Source: Pseudomonas sp. TTU2014-080ASC
GTDB lineage: Bacteria > Pseudomonadota > Gammaproteobacteria > Pseudomonadales > Pseudomonadaceae
Assembly: GCF_001446935.1 (NCBI RefSeq)
Contig: NZ_LKKK01000001.1
Coordinates: forward strand, 434,001-498,000
Direction: 5' to 3'
DNA length: 64,000 nucleotides
Both the position numbers and the translations under genes were made by a program. This document shows positions 1 to 8,245 of the stretch, piece by piece (position 1 is the stretch's first letter; every line of letters begins with the position of its first letter). The notes beneath the pieces are model-generated. The model worked only from the letters and a program-made list of their open reading frames with translations, was not told the origin of the DNA and did no database searches.

Positions 1-15
1 TAACGTACTAAAATG

Positions 16-55
16 ACGGTTTCCAACTAACAATAAAGCGTTAGGCGGAAACCGT
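16..55. repeat. Two-tier inverted repeat upstream of cyaB
   Basis: ACGGTTTCC (16-24) is the exact reverse complement of GGAAACCGT (47-55), and nested inside it CTAAC (27-31) pairs with GTTAG (40-44) around an 8-base loop. Together they form a 14-bp hairpin with a 2x2 internal loop. No T-tract follows on either strand, so it does not look like a normal terminator. It lies about 110 bases before cyaB. It could be a regulator site, an RNA structure in the leader, or the relic of a mobile repeat. The start of the window cuts off whatever lies upstream. Confidence 0.6.
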
Positions 56-165
56 TCACACTGCTGAAATAGCTCTGGCACACCGCCTTGGTTATGATTC
101 CCGCCTTTTTGATGTCGAACCCCCTTCGCGTCTGAGCCGTAAACAGCAGGGATTGCACCATAACT

Positions 166-1560
166 ATGGATGACTTGAGCTCTTCGCTTATCAGGAATCT
201 TCCAGCCCCACCCATGCGTGAATACTACTCACGCACATTGGCCTACGTCGCCATGGCGGCCACCGTAACCGCTGGGGTGATCTGCCATTGTTTCACCTAC
301 GAAATCATCTGGCTTATTCCTTATCTACTGATCTACCCGCATCTGGCCCACCAGATTGGCCGCCGTTTCAGGCATCAGTACCCAGAAGAAACACGCCTCT
401 GGCTGCTGTTTGTCGACGCTATGCACACCGGCAGCATCATGGCACTGCTAGGTTTCTCCATTGTTCCCTCAATGATATCCGTGCTGCTTCTGGCGTCCAT
501 CTCACTGGTGTCCGGCGGACTGCGTTACCTGAGCCTGACCATGCTGGTCACGCTCAGCAGCGCCGCGCTTTGCGCCGCCCTGTCTGAGGTTCAGATAGAC
601 CTCAATACCCCACCTCTGGTGGCGATGGTCAGCCTCTCGTTCAGTGCCCTGCACATCTGTGTCACCGCCTACTTTGTGCACCGCCAGAGCCTCAAGCTGA
701 TGGAGGTCACACAGGGCATGACCGAGGAAAAGCACAAAGCAGCCCAATTGGCACAGAACCTAGCCAAGTACCTGTCGCCTCAGGTGTGGGAGTCCATCTT
801 TACCGGCCAGCGCAGCGTGCGCCTGGAAACCCAGCGCAAGAAGCTGACGGTTTTCTTTTCCGACATCAAAGACTTCACCGAACTGTCCGATGAGCTGGAA
901 GCCGAAGCCCTCACCGATTTGCTCAACAGCTATCTGAACGAGATGTCGAAAATCTGCCTGAAATACGGCGGCACCATCGACAAGTTCGTCGGGGACAGCC
1001 TGATGGTGTTCTTCGGCGACCCAACAAGCAACGGCAGCAAAATCGACGCCATTAACGCCGTTTCAATGGCCATTGCCATGCGTAATCACATGCGAGTGAT
1101 GCGCCAGCAATGGCGTAAACAGGGCATCACCAAACCCCTGCAAATCCGCATGGGCCTTAATACCGGTTACTGCACAGTGGGCAATTTCGGCGCGGACACA
1201 CGTATGGACTACACCATCATCGGCCGCGAGGTGAACTTGGCCAGCCGCCTGGAGAGCGCAGCCGATACCGACGAAATCCTGATTTCCCACGAAACCTATT
1301 CACTGATCAAAGACCAGATCGTGTGCCACGATAAAGGCAACATCTGGGTCAAGGGTTTTACCCGCCCGGTGAAGATTTATCAGGTCGCCGACTTCCGTCA
1401 CTGCATGGGCAAGCCGTCCAGCTATATCGAGCATGAAATTCCCGGGTTCTCCATGAGCCTGGACACCAACCACTTAAACAGCTACGACAAAGAACGGATT
1501 ATCAGCGCATTGCGCGAGGCCGCTCACGAGCTGGAAAAAGACACCGTCAACCCGGACTAG
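166..1560 (+). CDS. cyaB: Membrane adenylate cyclase, class III, MASE2 type (CyaB-like)
   Basis: This 464-residue protein makes cAMP from ATP; in Pseudomonas CyaB is the main source of cAMP for Vfr. The N-terminal half (about 25-175) is a run of hydrophobic helices matching the MASE2 membrane sensor. The C-terminal half is a class III cyclase domain. The metal-binding Asp residues are D233 (in FSDIKDF) and D277 (in FVGDSLM). The adenine-selecting residues are K273 and D348, and the transition-state residues N357 and R361 lie in VNLASRLE. All catalytic residues are present, so it should be active. Length matches P. aeruginosa CyaB (about 463). The start at 166 has only a weak ribosome site; Met17 is an alternative without a better one. 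Its 3' end overlaps the convergent glycosyltransferase by 14 bases. Confidence 0.9.
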   Translation: MDDLSSSLIRNLPAPPMREYYSRTLAYVAMAATVTAGVICHCFTYEIIWLIPYLLIYPHLAHQIGRRFRHQYPEETRLWLLFVDAMHTGSIMALLGFSIVPSMISVLLLASISLVSGGLRYLSLTMLVTLSSAALCAALSEVQIDLNTPPLVAMVSLSFSALHICVTAYFVHRQSLKLMEVTQGMTEEKHKAAQLAQNLAKYLSPQVWESIFTGQRSVRLETQRKKLTVFFSDIKDFTELSDELEAEALTDLLNSYLNEMSKICLKYGGTIDKFVGDSLMVFFGDPTSNGSKIDAINAVSMAIAMRNHMRVMRQQWRKQGITKPLQIRMGLNTGYCTVGNFGADTRMDYTIIGREVNLASRLESAADTDEILISHETYSLIKDQIVCHDKGNIWVKGFTRPVKIYQVADFRHCMGKPSSYIEHEIPGFSMSLDTNHLNSYDKERIISALREAAHELEKDTVNPD

Positions 1561-2578
1561 GCTCGGCCCGCATACAGGGCAAGCCATCCAGGGCAGGCTG
1601 AGCGCGCAGAAACGCCTCGGCCGAAGCCCGCCAGCTATGCTCCTGCATCGCGCGGGAACACCGTTCCCGGTCCAACAACAGTGCAGCCATACACGCAGCC
1701 TGCAGATCATCCGACATCACCCCGCTGACGCCCTCCACAATCACGTCCAGCGGCCCGGCAACCGGGAACGCCGCCACTGGTGTCCCACAAGCAATAGCCT
1801 CCACCATCACCAGCCCGTATGTGTCCGTCAACGACGGAAAAACCAAGACACTAGCCTGCTGATAAGCCTCGCGCAGCTCAGCGGCGAACAGATATCCGCT
1901 GAACTGCACATCCGGGTATTCCTGCTGCAGAGTTTCACGCTCAGGTCCATCACCCACCACTCGCTTGATGCCCGGCAATGCCAGATCGAGAAATGCCCTG
2001 AGGTTCTTTTCCAGCGCAACCCGGCCGACATACAGGAACACCGGCAGCGCTTTGGATGGCGCATGCTCGCTAGGATAAAACAGCTCCGCGTCGACACCTT
2101 TTCGCCAGATTTTCAGCGTGGTAAACCCCAGCGCAGAAAATCCCTCATAAAGCCGCTCAGTGGTCACCAGTACGGCCTGACTCGGTGCATGAAAATGGCG
2201 CAATAAGGCATAACCCCAACGCAGCGGTACGAATGGAAATCGCGTGGTGACGTATTCAGGAAAGCGCGTATGGATAGCCGTGGAAAATGCCAGGCCCCGC
2301 CGTTTCAACCAGAACCGTGCTGCCCAGCCCAATGGCCCCTCTGTGGCCAGGTGCACGCAATCCGGCGAAAACGCTTGGATGGCCGGGCCTACACGCCAGA
2401 GATCCCAGACCAATGGAATTTCGTTATAAGTCGGACACGGGACGCTGCGAAAATCCTGCGGTGACAGCACTTTCACCACATGCCCGAGACGCGTCAGCTC
2501 CTGCTCCAGTGAGCTCAGACAGGTGACCACTCCATTGACTTGCGGCGTCCATGCATCCGTAACGATCAGAATCCTCAC
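1547..2578 (-). CDS. GT4-family glycosyltransferase
   Basis: The 343-residue protein has the GT-B fold layout of family 4 retaining glycosyltransferases. It begins with a Rossmann strand and the GVVTCLSSLEQEL acceptor-side motif. It has the hinge segment LYVGRVALEKNL, and near the C-terminus the donor-binding E-x7-E region around TDTYGLVMVEAIACG. It is related to alpha-mannosyl/glucosyl transferases acting on glycolipids, but donor and acceptor cannot be read from sequence. It starts at a GTG (2576-2578) that overlaps the stop of the upstream phosphoesterase in a GTGA overlap, so the two are translationally coupled. This pairing suggests a shared role in lipid or envelope metabolism, which is inference. 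Confidence 0.8.
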   Translation of the reverse strand: MRILIVTDAWTPQVNGVVTCLSSLEQELTRLGHVVKVLSPQDFRSVPCPTYNEIPLVWDLWRVGPAIQAFSPDCVHLATEGPLGWAARFWLKRRGLAFSTAIHTRFPEYVTTRFPFVPLRWGYALLRHFHAPSQAVLVTTERLYEGFSALGFTTLKIWRKGVDAELFYPSEHAPSKALPVFLYVGRVALEKNLRAFLDLALPGIKRVVGDGPERETLQQEYPDVQFSGYLFAAELREAYQQASVLVFPSLTDTYGLVMVEAIACGTPVAAFPVAGPLDVIVEGVSGVMSDDLQAACMAALLLDRERCSRAMQEHSWRASAEAFLRAQPALDGLPCMRAEPSPG

Positions 2579-3393
2579 GCAACCGGCTCGACAGCACGTG
2601 CTTGTTGCCGCGTCATCTGCGCGACCGGGTCTTCAGCCAGGCGATACAGAATGATCGAACCGTCCATGTGCTCAATCAGAGCAGAGCAGGACTCAACCCA
2701 GTCCCCACAGTTCATGTACTCAAACGCGCCCATCGGCCTGATTTCAGCGTGGTGAATATGGCCACACACCACGCCGTTAAAACCGCGTCTGGAGCACTCA
2801 TGGGCAATCGCCTCCTCAAAATCGCTGATGAAGTTCACTGCGGTTTTGACCTTGTGCTTGAGGTACGCCGACAGCGACCAATAACCGTAGCCATAGCGAC
2901 TGCGCCAGTAGTTAAGCCAGCGGTTGAGAGTCAGTGTCAGGCCGTACGCCGAATCCCCGAGAAATGCCAGCCAGCGGTGGTAACGGGTAATCACATCAAA
3001 CTGATCTCCGTGAATCACCAGCAGGCGGCGGCCGTCGGCCGTGGTGTGCTCGGCCTCATCCACCAGTTGCACATTACCGAGCGCCAGCGCGCTGTAGCGG
3101 CGTAGGAATTCATCGTGATTTCCGGTGACGTAAATCACCTGAGTACCGCGCTTGCTCATAGTCAGCAGGCGACGGATGACGTTACTGTGACTCTGCGGCC
3201 AATACACGCCACTACGCAGTTTCCAGCCGTCGATGATGTCCCCGACCAAATAGATTTTGTCAGTGTGATAACGCTTGAGAAAACGGGCCAGATGTTCGGC
3301 CTGAGAATCCCGCGTTCCCAGGTGCACGTCGGAAATCCATAACGTCCGCACACGCTGTTTACGGCTGGGCCTGGCTAAGTTGGCAGTATTCAT
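2575..3393 (-). CDS. LpxH-like calcineurin-fold metallophosphoesterase
   Basis: The 272-residue protein belongs to the UDP-2,3-diacylglucosamine diphosphatase-like branch of metallophosphoesterases. Metal ligands are visible in order: D22 and H24 in SDVHLG, D52 in GDIID, N92 and H93 in GNHDE, and later histidines in HGDQFD and CGHIHHAE. It is longer than classical LpxH (about 240) and probably represents the second, LpxH-like paralogue seen in pseudomonads rather than the lipid A enzyme itself. GGAGG lies six bases before the ATG at 3393. It is the first gene of a two-gene operon with the GT4 gene. No signal peptide or membrane segment is seen, so it should act in the cytosol or at the inner membrane surface. 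Confidence 0.75.
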   Translation of the reverse strand: MNTANLARPSRKQRVRTLWISDVHLGTRDSQAEHLARFLKRYHTDKIYLVGDIIDGWKLRSGVYWPQSHSNVIRRLLTMSKRGTQVIYVTGNHDEFLRRYSALALGNVQLVDEAEHTTADGRRLLVIHGDQFDVITRYHRWLAFLGDSAYGLTLTLNRWLNYWRSRYGYGYWSLSAYLKHKVKTAVNFISDFEEAIAHECSRRGFNGVVCGHIHHAEIRPMGAFEYMNCGDWVESCSALIEHMDGSIILYRLAEDPVAQMTRQQARAVEPVA

Positions 3394-3551
3394 TGACAGC
3401 CTCCGGCACGTTTTCTTCGAGTGTGCGCAGCACCGGTGAACCCTCCGTTACAGCCAGACGACAGTCTCGTGACAGTCCTCAGCCGGGCGGGTGTCCAGCC
3501 GCAGCCCGTTCAGCCTGATAGACTGCGTTTCTCAGCACAGGAAGCGCGGTC

Positions 3552-4304
3552 ATGTCCTCACCTCTTTCGATTCGTCACTACACTCACGACCTCATATGCC
3601 ACAGCCATGAGCATGCTCAGCTGGTATTCGGCCTGAGCGGACGGTTGGACTTTGAGGTCGAAGGGCATGGCAGCCAAGTGGTCAGTCAGATGCTCTCAGT
3701 CATACCTCATGAAGCCCGGCATGCGTGTGGCAGTCCAACTGGAAGCCGCTGTCTGGTGGTGGATGTCCCCCCTGCATCCTGGCTGCAACAGCACCTCGGT
3801 CAGCACGCCTCAGCAGTGCGCCGGCTACTGGATACATCCGCCACATTCAGCCTGAACACCCAGCAGAGCCAGTTGGTCAGTTGGCTGGCTAACAGCCCGG
3901 TGAACGATCCGGTCATTGCTGAACAAGGCTGTGCTCTATTGCTCGCCAGCCTGAGCGTGCAAGCTCCGGCAATGCCTTCCAGCAGCGACCTGCCCATGGC
4001 CGCTTTGAATGCGCACATCGACCGCCACGCCGCACATCCGCTACAAGTCAGTGATCTGGCACAGCTGGCCGGCCTTTCTGTCGCACGCTTTCACGTGCGT
4101 TTTATGCAAGAAACCGGTCAGACACCTATGGACTACTTACGCACCCGCCGGCTCGAACAGGCCCGTGAGCTATTGCTCAACACTGCCCTACCAATCAGCG
4201 AAGTGGCGGCCAGGGTCGGCTACAGCTCACAAAGCGCCTTTACCGCCGCGTTGTCCCGCTACTTGGGGCAATCAGCCCGCGCCCTACGCCAGTCGCGCGA
4301 TTAA
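3552..4304 (+). CDS. AraC-family transcriptional regulator
   Basis: A 250-residue regulator. The N-terminal part is a cupin-like sensing domain (HSHEHAQLVFGLSG). The C-terminal 90 residues contain two helix-turn-helix units: VSDLAQLAGLSVARFHVRF and ISEVAARVGYSSQSAFTAAL. An AGGAAG site precedes the ATG at 3552. It is divergent from the phosphoesterase operon across a 158-base gap. A tRNA-binding protein and an EamA exporter follow on the same strand 83 bases later, and one plausible role is control of that exporter, but nothing in the sequence proves it. Confidence 0.85.
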   Translation: MSSPLSIRHYTHDLICHSHEHAQLVFGLSGRLDFEVEGHGSQVVSQMLSVIPHEARHACGSPTGSRCLVVDVPPASWLQQHLGQHASAVRRLLDTSATFSLNTQQSQLVSWLANSPVNDPVIAEQGCALLLASLSVQAPAMPSSSDLPMAALNAHIDRHAAHPLQVSDLAQLAGLSVARFHVRFMQETGQTPMDYLRTRRLEQARELLLNTALPISEVAARVGYSSQSAFTAALSRYLGQSARALRQSRD

Positions 4305-4387
4305 GGCGACAAATCACACAAGTCCTGCGACAGATCGAACGGCTCCAGACGCTTAGACTGAGGACAACATTTCACGGAGCATGTGCT

Positions 4388-4723
4388 GTGTCGTATATCG
4401 AATGGGAAGATTTCCAACGGGTTGAGCTGCGTGTCGGCACAATCATTTCCGCCATCCCCAACATCAAGGCCAACAAGCCGGCTTACGTGCTGCAGGTGGA
4501 CCTAGGGGAACTCGGCATCAAAACCTCAAGCGCGCAAATCACCGTGCATTACCGCTGTGATGAGCTACCTGGCAAGCAGGTATTGTGTGTCTGTAATTTC
4601 GCTCCCAAGAGAATTGCCGGAGTCCGTTCTGAGATTCTGGTGACCGGTGTGTATGACAGCGACAATCACGTAGTGCTGGCCGGTTTCGACAAGCCGCTGC
4701 CCAATGGAGCCCGCCTGGCATGA
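4388..4723 (+). CDS. CsaA/YgjH-type tRNA-binding protein
   Basis: A 111-residue single-domain protein with the OB-fold tRNA-binding signature: VELRVGTI near the start, then HYRCDELPGKQVLCVCNFAPKRIAG written as consecutive strands, and a final LPNGARLA. This matches CsaA and the C-terminal tRNA-binding domain of MetRS/Arc1p. The start codon is GTG (4388) with CGGAG upstream. The stop overlaps the next ATG in an ATGA, so the EamA gene is translationally coupled. CsaA has been described as an export chaperone in Bacillus, but its role in pseudomonads is unclear. Confidence 0.8.
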   Translation: MSYIEWEDFQRVELRVGTIISAIPNIKANKPAYVLQVDLGELGIKTSSAQITVHYRCDELPGKQVLCVCNFAPKRIAGVRSEILVTGVYDSDNHVVLAGFDKPLPNGARLA

Positions 4724-5574
4724 CACCCCGTAATGCGCTATTGGCTATCCATTTAGGTGCCCTGTTGTTTGGTCTGTCCGGGATTTTCGGCAAGCTGGCC
4801 GACACCTCGGCTGAAATGATTACCGCAGGTCGTTCGCTATTCGCGGTGATCGCCCTGTTGATCTTCGCTAAGCTGGTCAGCAAAGTTCGCCTGGTCAACC
4901 TCGGCCTCCGGCAGACCGCTGCCCTGGCCTTGGGCGGGGCTTTGTTGGGCGGTCACTGGTGGGCCTTCTTCGAAGCCGTGCGCATCTCCGGGGTTGCCAT
5001 TGCAACGCTGGGCTTCGCTAGCTTCCCGGCCTTTACAGTGGTGCTGGAGAGCTTGCTGCTACGGGAGCGGGCCAGCCGCATTGAGTACGCCATGATTGCG
5101 CTGGTGTGCCTTGGACTGGTGCTGGTCACACCGCACTTCGACCTCAGCAGCCAGGCCACAGCGGGTCTACTCTGGGCGGTGTTCTCAGGGCTGCTGTTCG
5201 CGCTGCTTTCAGTACTTAACCGGGTTTCAACTCAAGGGATCGAACCGGCGCAGGCAGCGTTGTACCAGAATATCACCGTCCTGCTGCTATACCTGCCCTT
5301 TGCCTGGCCAACGCTGCCACACACCCAGGCGCACAACTGGTTGTGGATGGTGATGCTCGGGGTGCTGTGCACCGGCCTGGCACATACGCTGTTTGTGGCC
5401 AGCTTGAAGGTACTCAAAGCCAGAACCACAGCCGTAATTTTTGCCCTTGAGCCAGTCTACGGAATCGCCTTTGCCTGGGTTCTGTTCAATGAACAACCAA
5501 CCTTACGCATGCTCGCCGGTGGACTGCTGATCGTAAGCGCCATCTTCATCTCAGCCAGGCTGGTTAAACACTAG
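4720..5574 (+). CDS. DMT-superfamily (EamA) metabolite exporter
   Basis: A 284-residue, very hydrophobic protein with about ten predicted membrane helices arranged as two repeated EamA units of five helices. The first ends near the ERASRIEYAMIALVCLGLVLV segment; the second ends at the C-terminus (FNEQPTLRMLAGGLLIVSAIFIS). Members of this family export small metabolites such as amino acids, so the substrate here is unknown. It overlaps the CsaA-like gene by four bases and converges with the SelW-like gene three bases beyond its stop. Confidence 0.8.
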   Translation: MTPRNALLAIHLGALLFGLSGIFGKLADTSAEMITAGRSLFAVIALLIFAKLVSKVRLVNLGLRQTAALALGGALLGGHWWAFFEAVRISGVAIATLGFASFPAFTVVLESLLLRERASRIEYAMIALVCLGLVLVTPHFDLSSQATAGLLWAVFSGLLFALLSVLNRVSTQGIEPAQAALYQNITVLLLYLPFAWPTLPHTQAHNWLWMVMLGVLCTGLAHTLFVASLKVLKARTTAVIFALEPVYGIAFAWVLFNEQPTLRMLAGGLLIVSAIFISARLVKH

Positions 5575-5577
5575 CCA

Positions 5578-5868
5578 CTAACGGTGGGTACGGTCGTTGT
5601 GGCCAAGGTCGCGTTGCGGGTCAATTACATCCCGGACCCGCTGCTTAAGCACCTTGGCTTCGGGGAAGCCACCATCGGCTTTGCGCTCCCAAACCTGCAC
5701 ACCGCCGCACGTGATTCTGAAGGTGCCGCCTGTGGCAGGCTCCAGACTGACGCGAGCCAAGTCATCGGAGAAGGTAGAAAGCAGCTCCTGCGCCAGCCAG
5801 GCAGCCCGCAATAACCACTGACACTGCGTGCAATAGGTGATGACCACCTCAGCCTTAGGATTCGACAT
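5578..5868 (-). CDS. SelT/SelW/SelH-family thioredoxin-fold protein
   Basis: Starting at ATG 5868 the protein is 96 residues: a beta strand is followed by the redox motif CTQC (VVITYCTQCQW), as in Rdx/SelW proteins, with cysteine where animals have selenocysteine. The family is thought to act in thiol redox reactions, without a firm bacterial role. I prefer this start over the upstream one at 5919 because GAGGTG lies five bases before it and the CxxC motif then falls at the usual N-terminal position. The gene lies just upstream of the bidirectional terminator that ends fimV. Confidence 0.75.
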   Translation of the reverse strand: MSNPKAEVVITYCTQCQWLLRAAWLAQELLSTFSDDLARVSLEPATGGTFRITCGGVQVWERKADGGFPEAKVLKQRVRDVIDPQRDLGHNDRTHR

Positions 5869-5917
5869 CGCACACCTCACGTTAAAAACGCCGATGATAC
5901 GCCCAAGCTGCAACAAC

Positions 5918-5954
5918 AAAAACGCCCGCAGGCCAAGGCACTGCGGGCGCTTTT
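5918..5954. terminator. Bidirectional intrinsic terminator, fimV 3' side
   Basis: CGCCCGCAG (5923-5931) pairs with CTGCGGGCG (5941-5949) around a nine-base loop. On the minus strand the stem is followed by five T (5922-5918), and on the plus strand by four T. It lies 20 bases beyond the fimV stop and should end fimV transcripts. Confidence 0.8.
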
Positions 5955-5969
5955 AAGGGGACTTAGTGA

Positions 5970-7994
5970 TCAGGCAATCTTCGCCAGAAGATCACGGGCT
6001 TCCTTCTGGGCGTTTTCGTCACCCTCCAGAATCACCTCGTTAAGCACCTGACAGGCTCCGTCGATATTGCCCTGATCAATGAACGCCTGAGCGATATTTA
6101 GCTTGGCCAGGTTGTCCTTAACCGTGCTATCGAAATCATCGTCCAGTTGCAGATCAAGTTCGAGCAGCTCGGCGCTGAGTTCATCTTTCCAAGTGCCATC
6201 GTTGGCCTCTTCCACCAGCATGCTTTGGGCAAACGGGCTGCGGGCGTCGCGACTATCGGCCAGGTCAAAGATTTCAGCGGTTTCCTTAACCGGCTCAGCT
6301 TTGCTCGGTGCAGGCGCAGCGAAAGGATTTAAATCCTCCCAATCGGCATTGAGGGTGAAGTCATCCAGATTCAGTGGACTTTCAGGCTGCTCTGCCGAGC
6401 GTTTTGGGGCCTGAGGCTCGTCCAGTTGCACATCGTCCAGCAGATTCGCCGGTGGCTGGACAAACAGCTGGGCGTGGCTGGCCTTCAGTTCATCCAGACG
6501 CACTGGGTTAAAACCGGTGGCACGTACCTTCGGCTCAAGCTCCAGATACCCTTGACCATCGCCTAGTTTGGCCAGCACTTCCAGGTAACGGAAGCCGATA
6601 TCACCACGCGTTGGCTCAGCAGCCCAAGCCTGACTAAGGGTTGCCGCAGCCTCTTTAAAGTGGCCGTAGGCGATATACACATTTGCGGTTTGCAGGGCAT
6701 CTGTCTGTGCAGGTGCGGCCCGCACAGGAGCAACGCCCTGTTCTGCGCCCTTCTCAGCACGTACATACACCGGAGCAATCGCCGCACTGCGGCTGGAAGC
6801 AGCAACCGCCGTTTGCTGCAGCACATCTGCCGGTTTCGGATTACGGTTTCTACGCCACAACAGGGCCAGCACGCCCGCCATAACCAATGCCAGCAAACCG
6901 GCTGCACCTGCAAACCAGTTGGATGATGTCTCGCTGTTTTGCATCGTGACGCTTTGCACAGGCGCTACGGCAGCCTGCTGAACCGGTGCTGCAGGCGCAG
7001 CCACTTCACGTTCAGCCAGCTCGGCCTGCAACAGAGCAATCTGCTGATCGCGGGCAATCATCTGCTCCTGCAGCTGCTGTACCTGCTGTGCCAGTGTCTC
7101 GACATTCTGCTGCAGTTGCTGGGTTTGCTCAGACTGGCTGGCAAGCGCTTGACCGAGCTGATCGGCCTGCTCATTGAGGGCTTGTTCAGGGGCGACATCA
7201 GCCACCTCTGCCGCAACAGCCGGAGCTTGAACGGGCGCAACTGCAGGTGTTTCAGCCGCCGGAGCAGCGACCTGTGCAGGTGCTGCGGTTGGGCTTGGCA
7301 GCTCAGCCCGGTCAGGCAGGCGAAGCTCAACACCTGCACGCAGTCGGTTCATGTCACCTGCAACAAACGCCTGCGGGTTCAGCGCGTGGATATCCGCCAT
7401 CAGCGACGGAATAGCACCCGCCGAAGGCGCATAGCGCTTGGCAATCTTCCACAGGCTGTCGCCGCTCACCACACTGTAGCCCTTGCCCAGCTCTGCTTTT
7501 GGCATTACTGCTGGAGGCGGAGCAATACGCGGCGCCGGCGTTGCGGTGCGTGCGACAGAAACCGACTGCACCGCTGCAACGCTCTGATACGCCGACGAGC
7601 CCGGTGGATCCAGCAGCACCGTGTACTCGCGGTACATCTGGCCACTCGGGCGCTCAAGTTCAACGATAAAATTCAGATAAGGCTCGCTGACAGGCTGATT
7701 CGATACCACACGAATAACGCTGTTATCGCCCTTGAGTACTGGGGTAAAACGCAGGTCGTTGAGGAACATCAAACGCTCAACCCCAGCACGGCTGTACACC
7801 TCGGCCGGGGCCAGACGAACACGCAGATCGTTATCGCTGAGCTCCCCGACATTTATCAGTTTGATCTCGGCATTCAGCGGCTGACTCAACGCCGAATGCA
7901 GCGTGATCTCACCCAATCCGAGTGCCGAAGCAAAACCCGAGTAGAGGGCAGAGCTGGACGCCAGGCCGATAAGCAGATGACGAACCTTTTCCAT
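5970..7994 (-). CDS. fimV: FimV, peptidoglycan-binding polar hub protein
   Basis: From ATG 7994 the protein is 674 residues. Order of parts: signal peptide (1-25), conserved FimV N-terminal domain (GLGEITLHSALSQPLNAEI, about 26-130), LysM peptidoglycan-binding domain (about 172-225, GDSLWKIAKRYAP), Pro/Ala-rich linker, Gln-rich coiled coil (about 270-330), one membrane helix (361-380), and a cytoplasmic acidic tail with TPR-like repeats ending in the conserved C-terminal motif (QKEARDLLAKIA). FimV organises the cell pole for type IV pili, twitching and CyaB-dependent cAMP output in P. aeruginosa. It is shorter than P. aeruginosa FimV (about 919); the acidic cytoplasmic middle is reduced. The start at 7994 has GGGAG upstream and gives an intact signal peptide; the extension to 8117 does not. 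Confidence 0.92.
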   Translation of the reverse strand: MEKVRHLLIGLASSSALYSGFASALGLGEITLHSALSQPLNAEIKLINVGELSDNDLRVRLAPAEVYSRAGVERLMFLNDLRFTPVLKGDNSVIRVVSNQPVSEPYLNFIVELERPSGQMYREYTVLLDPPGSSAYQSVAAVQSVSVARTATPAPRIAPPPAVMPKAELGKGYSVVSGDSLWKIAKRYAPSAGAIPSLMADIHALNPQAFVAGDMNRLRAGVELRLPDRAELPSPTAAPAQVAAPAAETPAVAPVQAPAVAAEVADVAPEQALNEQADQLGQALASQSEQTQQLQQNVETLAQQVQQLQEQMIARDQQIALLQAELAEREVAAPAAPVQQAAVAPVQSVTMQNSETSSNWFAGAAGLLALVMAGVLALLWRRNRNPKPADVLQQTAVAASSRSAAIAPVYVRAEKGAEQGVAPVRAAPAQTDALQTANVYIAYGHFKEAAATLSQAWAAEPTRGDIGFRYLEVLAKLGDGQGYLELEPKVRATGFNPVRLDELKASHAQLFVQPPANLLDDVQLDEPQAPKRSAEQPESPLNLDDFTLNADWEDLNPFAAPAPSKAEPVKETAEIFDLADSRDARSPFAQSMLVEEANDGTWKDELSAELLELDLQLDDDFDSTVKDNLAKLNIAQAFIDQGNIDGACQVLNEVILEGDENAQKEARDLLAKIA

Positions 7995-8245
7995 TGAAAT
8001 CGCTCCCGGTGAAACGCCCCACAACCTCTTCCTGCTATACAGGAGCGTCCAGCACCAGAGATTGTCAGACAGGCGGCTCAAACAATGCGAAGGGAAACGG
8101 TCCGTGTACAGCCCCAAGCTTCACAGTCATTGGCAGATGCAAGTCAGTCGCTGCAATTCAACCAAAAATGGCAATATGCCACATTAATGGCAGAGTAACA
8201 GCACAGTCAATTAAATGACAAGTAAGAGTTTAAATTCGAGCAGTG
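7995..8245. promoter_or_regulatory. Intergenic region before fimV
   Basis: These 251 bases should carry the fimV promoter and the 3' end of the MFS transcript. A 13-base palindrome, TGGCA-ATA-TGCCA, lies at 8169-8181 and may be a regulator site. No convincing gene or clear sigma-70 box pair was seen. Confidence 0.4.

Noticed and set aside
1..60. Complete attC integron site
   Set aside because: GTTAGGC fits one core site, but the paired outer core sites and an integrase gene are missing.
27..215. 62-codon minus-strand reading frame ahead of cyaB
   Set aside because: No ribosome site, overlaps the cyaB start, and the sequence resembles no family.
6939..7997. 352-codon plus-strand frame opposite fimV
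   Set aside because: Arises from the Gln/Ala-rich coding bias of fimV; no ribosome site or family.
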